A stretch of 64,000 nt of DNA from Streptomyces achromogenes. GTDB taxonomy: Bacteria; Actinomycetota; Actinomycetes; Streptomycetales; Streptomycetaceae. The translations under genes and the position numbers were made by a program. Location: the NCBI RefSeq assembly GCF_030816715.1, contig NZ_JAUSYH010000001.1:3968001-4032000 (forward strand). Direction: 5' to 3'. Position 1 is the stretch's first letter. Every line of letters begins with the position of its first letter. Below the pieces are notes generated by a model that was not told the origin of the DNA, did not search any database, and worked only from the letters and a program-made list of their open reading frames with translations. Below are positions 62,177 through 64,000 of the stretch, piece by piece.

Positions 62177-63538
62177 GTGAGCGGTTCGGGCCGGAAGAGC
62201 GGGTCCGTCCGCGCGATCGGCCGTGCCCTGCACTTCCCGTTCACCGGCACCGCGCGCGGGATCAGGAAGGCGACCCACGCGCACGGCGCCGGCGAGTCCG
62301 GCCTCGGCAAGCTGATCGAACTGCACGGGGTGAACGGCGCCGGCGACGTCATGATCACCGTCGCGCTCGCCTCCACCGTGTTCTTCTCCGTGCCCACCGA
62401 CGAGGCACGCGGCCGCGTCGCCCTCTACCTCGCCATCACCATGGCCCCCTTCACCGTCCTCGCCCCGGTGATCGGCCCGCTGCTCGACCGGCTCCCGCAC
62501 GGGCGGCGCGCCGCCATGGCCGGGGCGATGCTGGCCCGGGCGCTCCTCGCGCTCGTCCTGTCCGGCGCCGTCGCCACCGGCAGCATCGAGATGTACCCGG
62601 CCGCGCTCGGCGTGCTGGTCTCCTCCAAGGCGTACGGGGTCGTCCGCAGCGCCGTCGTGCCCCGACTGCTGCCCCCCGGGTTCTCCCTGGTCAAAGCCAA
62701 CTCTCGGGTCACCCTGGGCGGCCTCCTCGCCACCGGCGTCGCCGCGCCCGTCGGAGCGGGGCTGCAGGCGCTCGGCCCGCGCTACCCGCTCTACGGCGCC
62801 TTCTTGATCTTCGTGGCGGGGACGTTCCTGTCCTTCTCGCTCCCCCGCAAGGTCGACTCCGCCAAGGGCGAGGACGTGGCCCTGCTCGCCGCCGACGAGC
62901 AGCACCTGCACGGCCCGCACCGGCAGCAGCAGAAGCGGCCCGGTCTGCGGACGGTCGGCATCGCCGTCACGCACGCCCTCGGCGCCAACGCGGCCCTGCG
63001 CTGGCTGTCCGGGTTCCTGACCTTCTTCCTGGCGTTCCTGCTGCGCGAGCACCCGCTCACCGGACAGAGCGCGGCCGTGTCGCTGGGCATGGTGGCCGTC
63101 TCGGCCGGCCTGGGCAACGCGCTCGGCACGGCCGTCGGGGCGTGGCTGCGGTCCAGAGCACCAGAGGTGATCATCGTGACCGTCGTCGCCGTCGTGCTCG
63201 GCGCGACGGTCACGGCGGCCGCGTTCTTCGGCGCGTTCCTGGTGGCCTGCCTGGCGGCGGTCGCCGGCTTCTCCCAGGCCCTCGCCAAGCTGTCCCTGGA
63301 CGCGCTGATCCAGCGGGACGTTCCGGAACTGGTCCGCACCTCGGCCTTCGCCCGCTCCGAGACGATGCTCCAGGTGTGCTGGGTGTTCGGCGGCGCGGTC
63401 GGCATCGTCATGCCGCTGAACGGCGCGCTGGGCCTGTCGGTGGCCGCCGTGGTCCTCGCGCTGGGCTGGACGACGACCGTCCGCGGCCTGCTGTCCTCGG
63501 CGCGGCACGGCGGCGGCGCGAAGCCCCGCGTGGCGTAA
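62177..63538 (+). CDS. MFS transporter
   Basis: 453 residues from GTG 62177, which has GGGGAGGAG just upstream. GTG 62105, in frame and 6 bases after a CACTAT -10-like box, would add 24 residues and use a leaderless mRNA. Helices include TVLAPVIGPLLDRLPHGRRA and MVAVSAGLGNALGTAVGAWL. A His/Gln-rich loop (EQHLHGPHRQQQKR) sits mid-protein. The family is a 12-helix exporter with no known ligand. Confidence 0.85.
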   Translation: MSGSGRKSGSVRAIGRALHFPFTGTARGIRKATHAHGAGESGLGKLIELHGVNGAGDVMITVALASTVFFSVPTDEARGRVALYLAITMAPFTVLAPVIGPLLDRLPHGRRAAMAGAMLARALLALVLSGAVATGSIEMYPAALGVLVSSKAYGVVRSAVVPRLLPPGFSLVKANSRVTLGGLLATGVAAPVGAGLQALGPRYPLYGAFLIFVAGTFLSFSLPRKVDSAKGEDVALLAADEQHLHGPHRQQQKRPGLRTVGIAVTHALGANAALRWLSGFLTFFLAFLLREHPLTGQSAAVSLGMVAVSAGLGNALGTAVGAWLRSRAPEVIIVTVVAVVLGATVTAAAFFGAFLVACLAAVAGFSQALAKLSLDALIQRDVPELVRTSAFARSETMLQVCWVFGGAVGIVMPLNGALGLSVAAVVLALGWTTTVRGLLSSARHGGGAKPRVA

Positions 63539-63612
63539 CCGCGCGGCGTGACACACGGCCACGCCGCACCCCACGTAAAGGGACGGCCGGACGCGCCCGA
63601 TAGCCTTCCGCC

Positions 63613-64000
63613 ATGACCACGATGACCCGCGGCGGAGCCGCTGATGTACCTGGCGCTGTGCGACGCCGCCGTGTCGTCGCCGCCGCCGGCGCCGTTTGTG
63701 CCGGACTGCTCGTCCTGTCGGCCTGCGACAAGCCGACCCCGATGTCCACGATCACCGTCGGCCGTGACTCGGTCGCCACCGAGGCCACCTGCGGCGGCGA
63801 GGGCGACGCCCTCAAGCCGGCCGAGATCACCGAGTGCCTCGCGGACAAGGACATCAAGTCCATCAGCGTCGACCCGGACGAGACCGTCCGCTTCGGCGTC
63901 GACCCCGACGTGGCCGACAAGCGCTGGACGATCCTGATGAACGGTCAGCCGCTCACCGAGGACAGCGACAAGACGTACCGCACGATCCCGGGCAGCGTGT
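63613..64000 (+). CDS. DUF2771 lipoprotein (partial at the window end)
   Basis: The first 129 codons are visible. Signal region RRRRVVAAAGAVCAGLLVL with lipobox LSAC (Cys at about 38) points to a lipoprotein. The mature part (TITVGRDSVATEATCGGEG, then SVDPDETVRFGVDPDVADK) resembles DUF2771 proteins of streptomycetes. A TAGCCT box (63601-63606) lies 6 bases ahead of ATG 63613. The frame is open to the end of the window. Confidence 0.78.
   Translation, partial: MTTMTRGGAADVPGAVRRRRVVAAAGAVCAGLLVLSACDKPTPMSTITVGRDSVATEATCGGEGDALKPAEITECLADKDIKSISVDPDETVRFGVDPDVADKRWTILMNGQPLTEDSDKTYRTIPGSV

Overview
This window looks like a stretch of a linear Streptomyces core chromosome. The DNA is very GC-rich with third-position G/C bias, starts are often GTG or TTG, and many genes are actinomycete-type: a DmdR1/IdeR iron regulator, DUF3027, DUF2530 and DUF2771 proteins, an RRHVD-type leader peptide, and a perfect CebR-type box. 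The gene content and order match what I remember of the S. coelicolor SCO4330-SCO4412 region (purU, dmdR1, a second citrate synthase, pdxH, a 4-coumarate:CoA-ligase-type enzyme, serC). That match is from memory, not from a search. I see no rRNA, tRNA, CRISPR array, insertion sequence or natural-product gene cluster.

Layout. 1-3.7 kb: end of an acyl-adenylate ligase, an EF-hand protein, a STAS anti-anti-sigma protein, and an ECF-like sigma factor translationally coupled to a zinc-finger/MDMPI anti-sigma protein. 3.7-14.9 kb: purU, a conserved hypothetical, a branched-chain-type binding lipoprotein, a Gln/Tyr/Gly-repeat membrane protein, an NsdA-like TPR regulator divergent from a degenerate prim-pol protein, an ABC exporter pair, and an alpha/beta hydrolase lacking its nucleophile. 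15.3-18.7 kb: dmdR1, a SIS-domain protein and a PAS-PAS-GAF protein. 18.8-20.6 kb: a strong promoter driving a 12-codon ORF inside an RNA-structure-rich region, then a cysteine-type leader peptide upstream of a 2-oxoglutarate/IPNS-type oxygenase. 20.6-22.7 kb: citrate synthase and pdxH.

22.7-32.9 kb, all on the minus strand: an apparently single eight-gene acyl-CoA catabolic operon. In transcription order it encodes a TIGR03084 protein, an AtuA-like protein, acyl-CoA carboxylase beta and alpha subunits, acyl-CoA dehydrogenase, 4CL-type ligase, enoyl-CoA hydratase and a TetR regulator, with a palindromic operator candidate in front. The carboxyltransferase gene carries an apparent one-base frameshift. 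33-45 kb: an EamA exporter, a FemAB-type aminoacyltransferase, a large FAD/FeS dehydrogenase, serC, a secreted tripeptidyl-aminopeptidase-like hydrolase, and a secreted GH5-CBM2 cellulase under a CebR box. 45-57 kb: SGNH hydrolase, aldo/keto reductase, thpR, GNAT, a MarR-MFS pair, an NCS2 purine permease, a P-type ATPase, and two tandem paralogous secreted proteins. 57.3-64 kb: a 1070-residue sacsin-like ATPase, DUF3027, an MFS protein and a DUF2771 lipoprotein cut by the window end.

The most unusual elements are the sORF/structured-RNA locus at 18.87-19.12 kb, the nearby leaderless cysteine leader, proteins that have lost catalytic residues (hydrolase, prim-pol), the frameshifted carboxylase, and tandem repeats whose units overlap stop codons.
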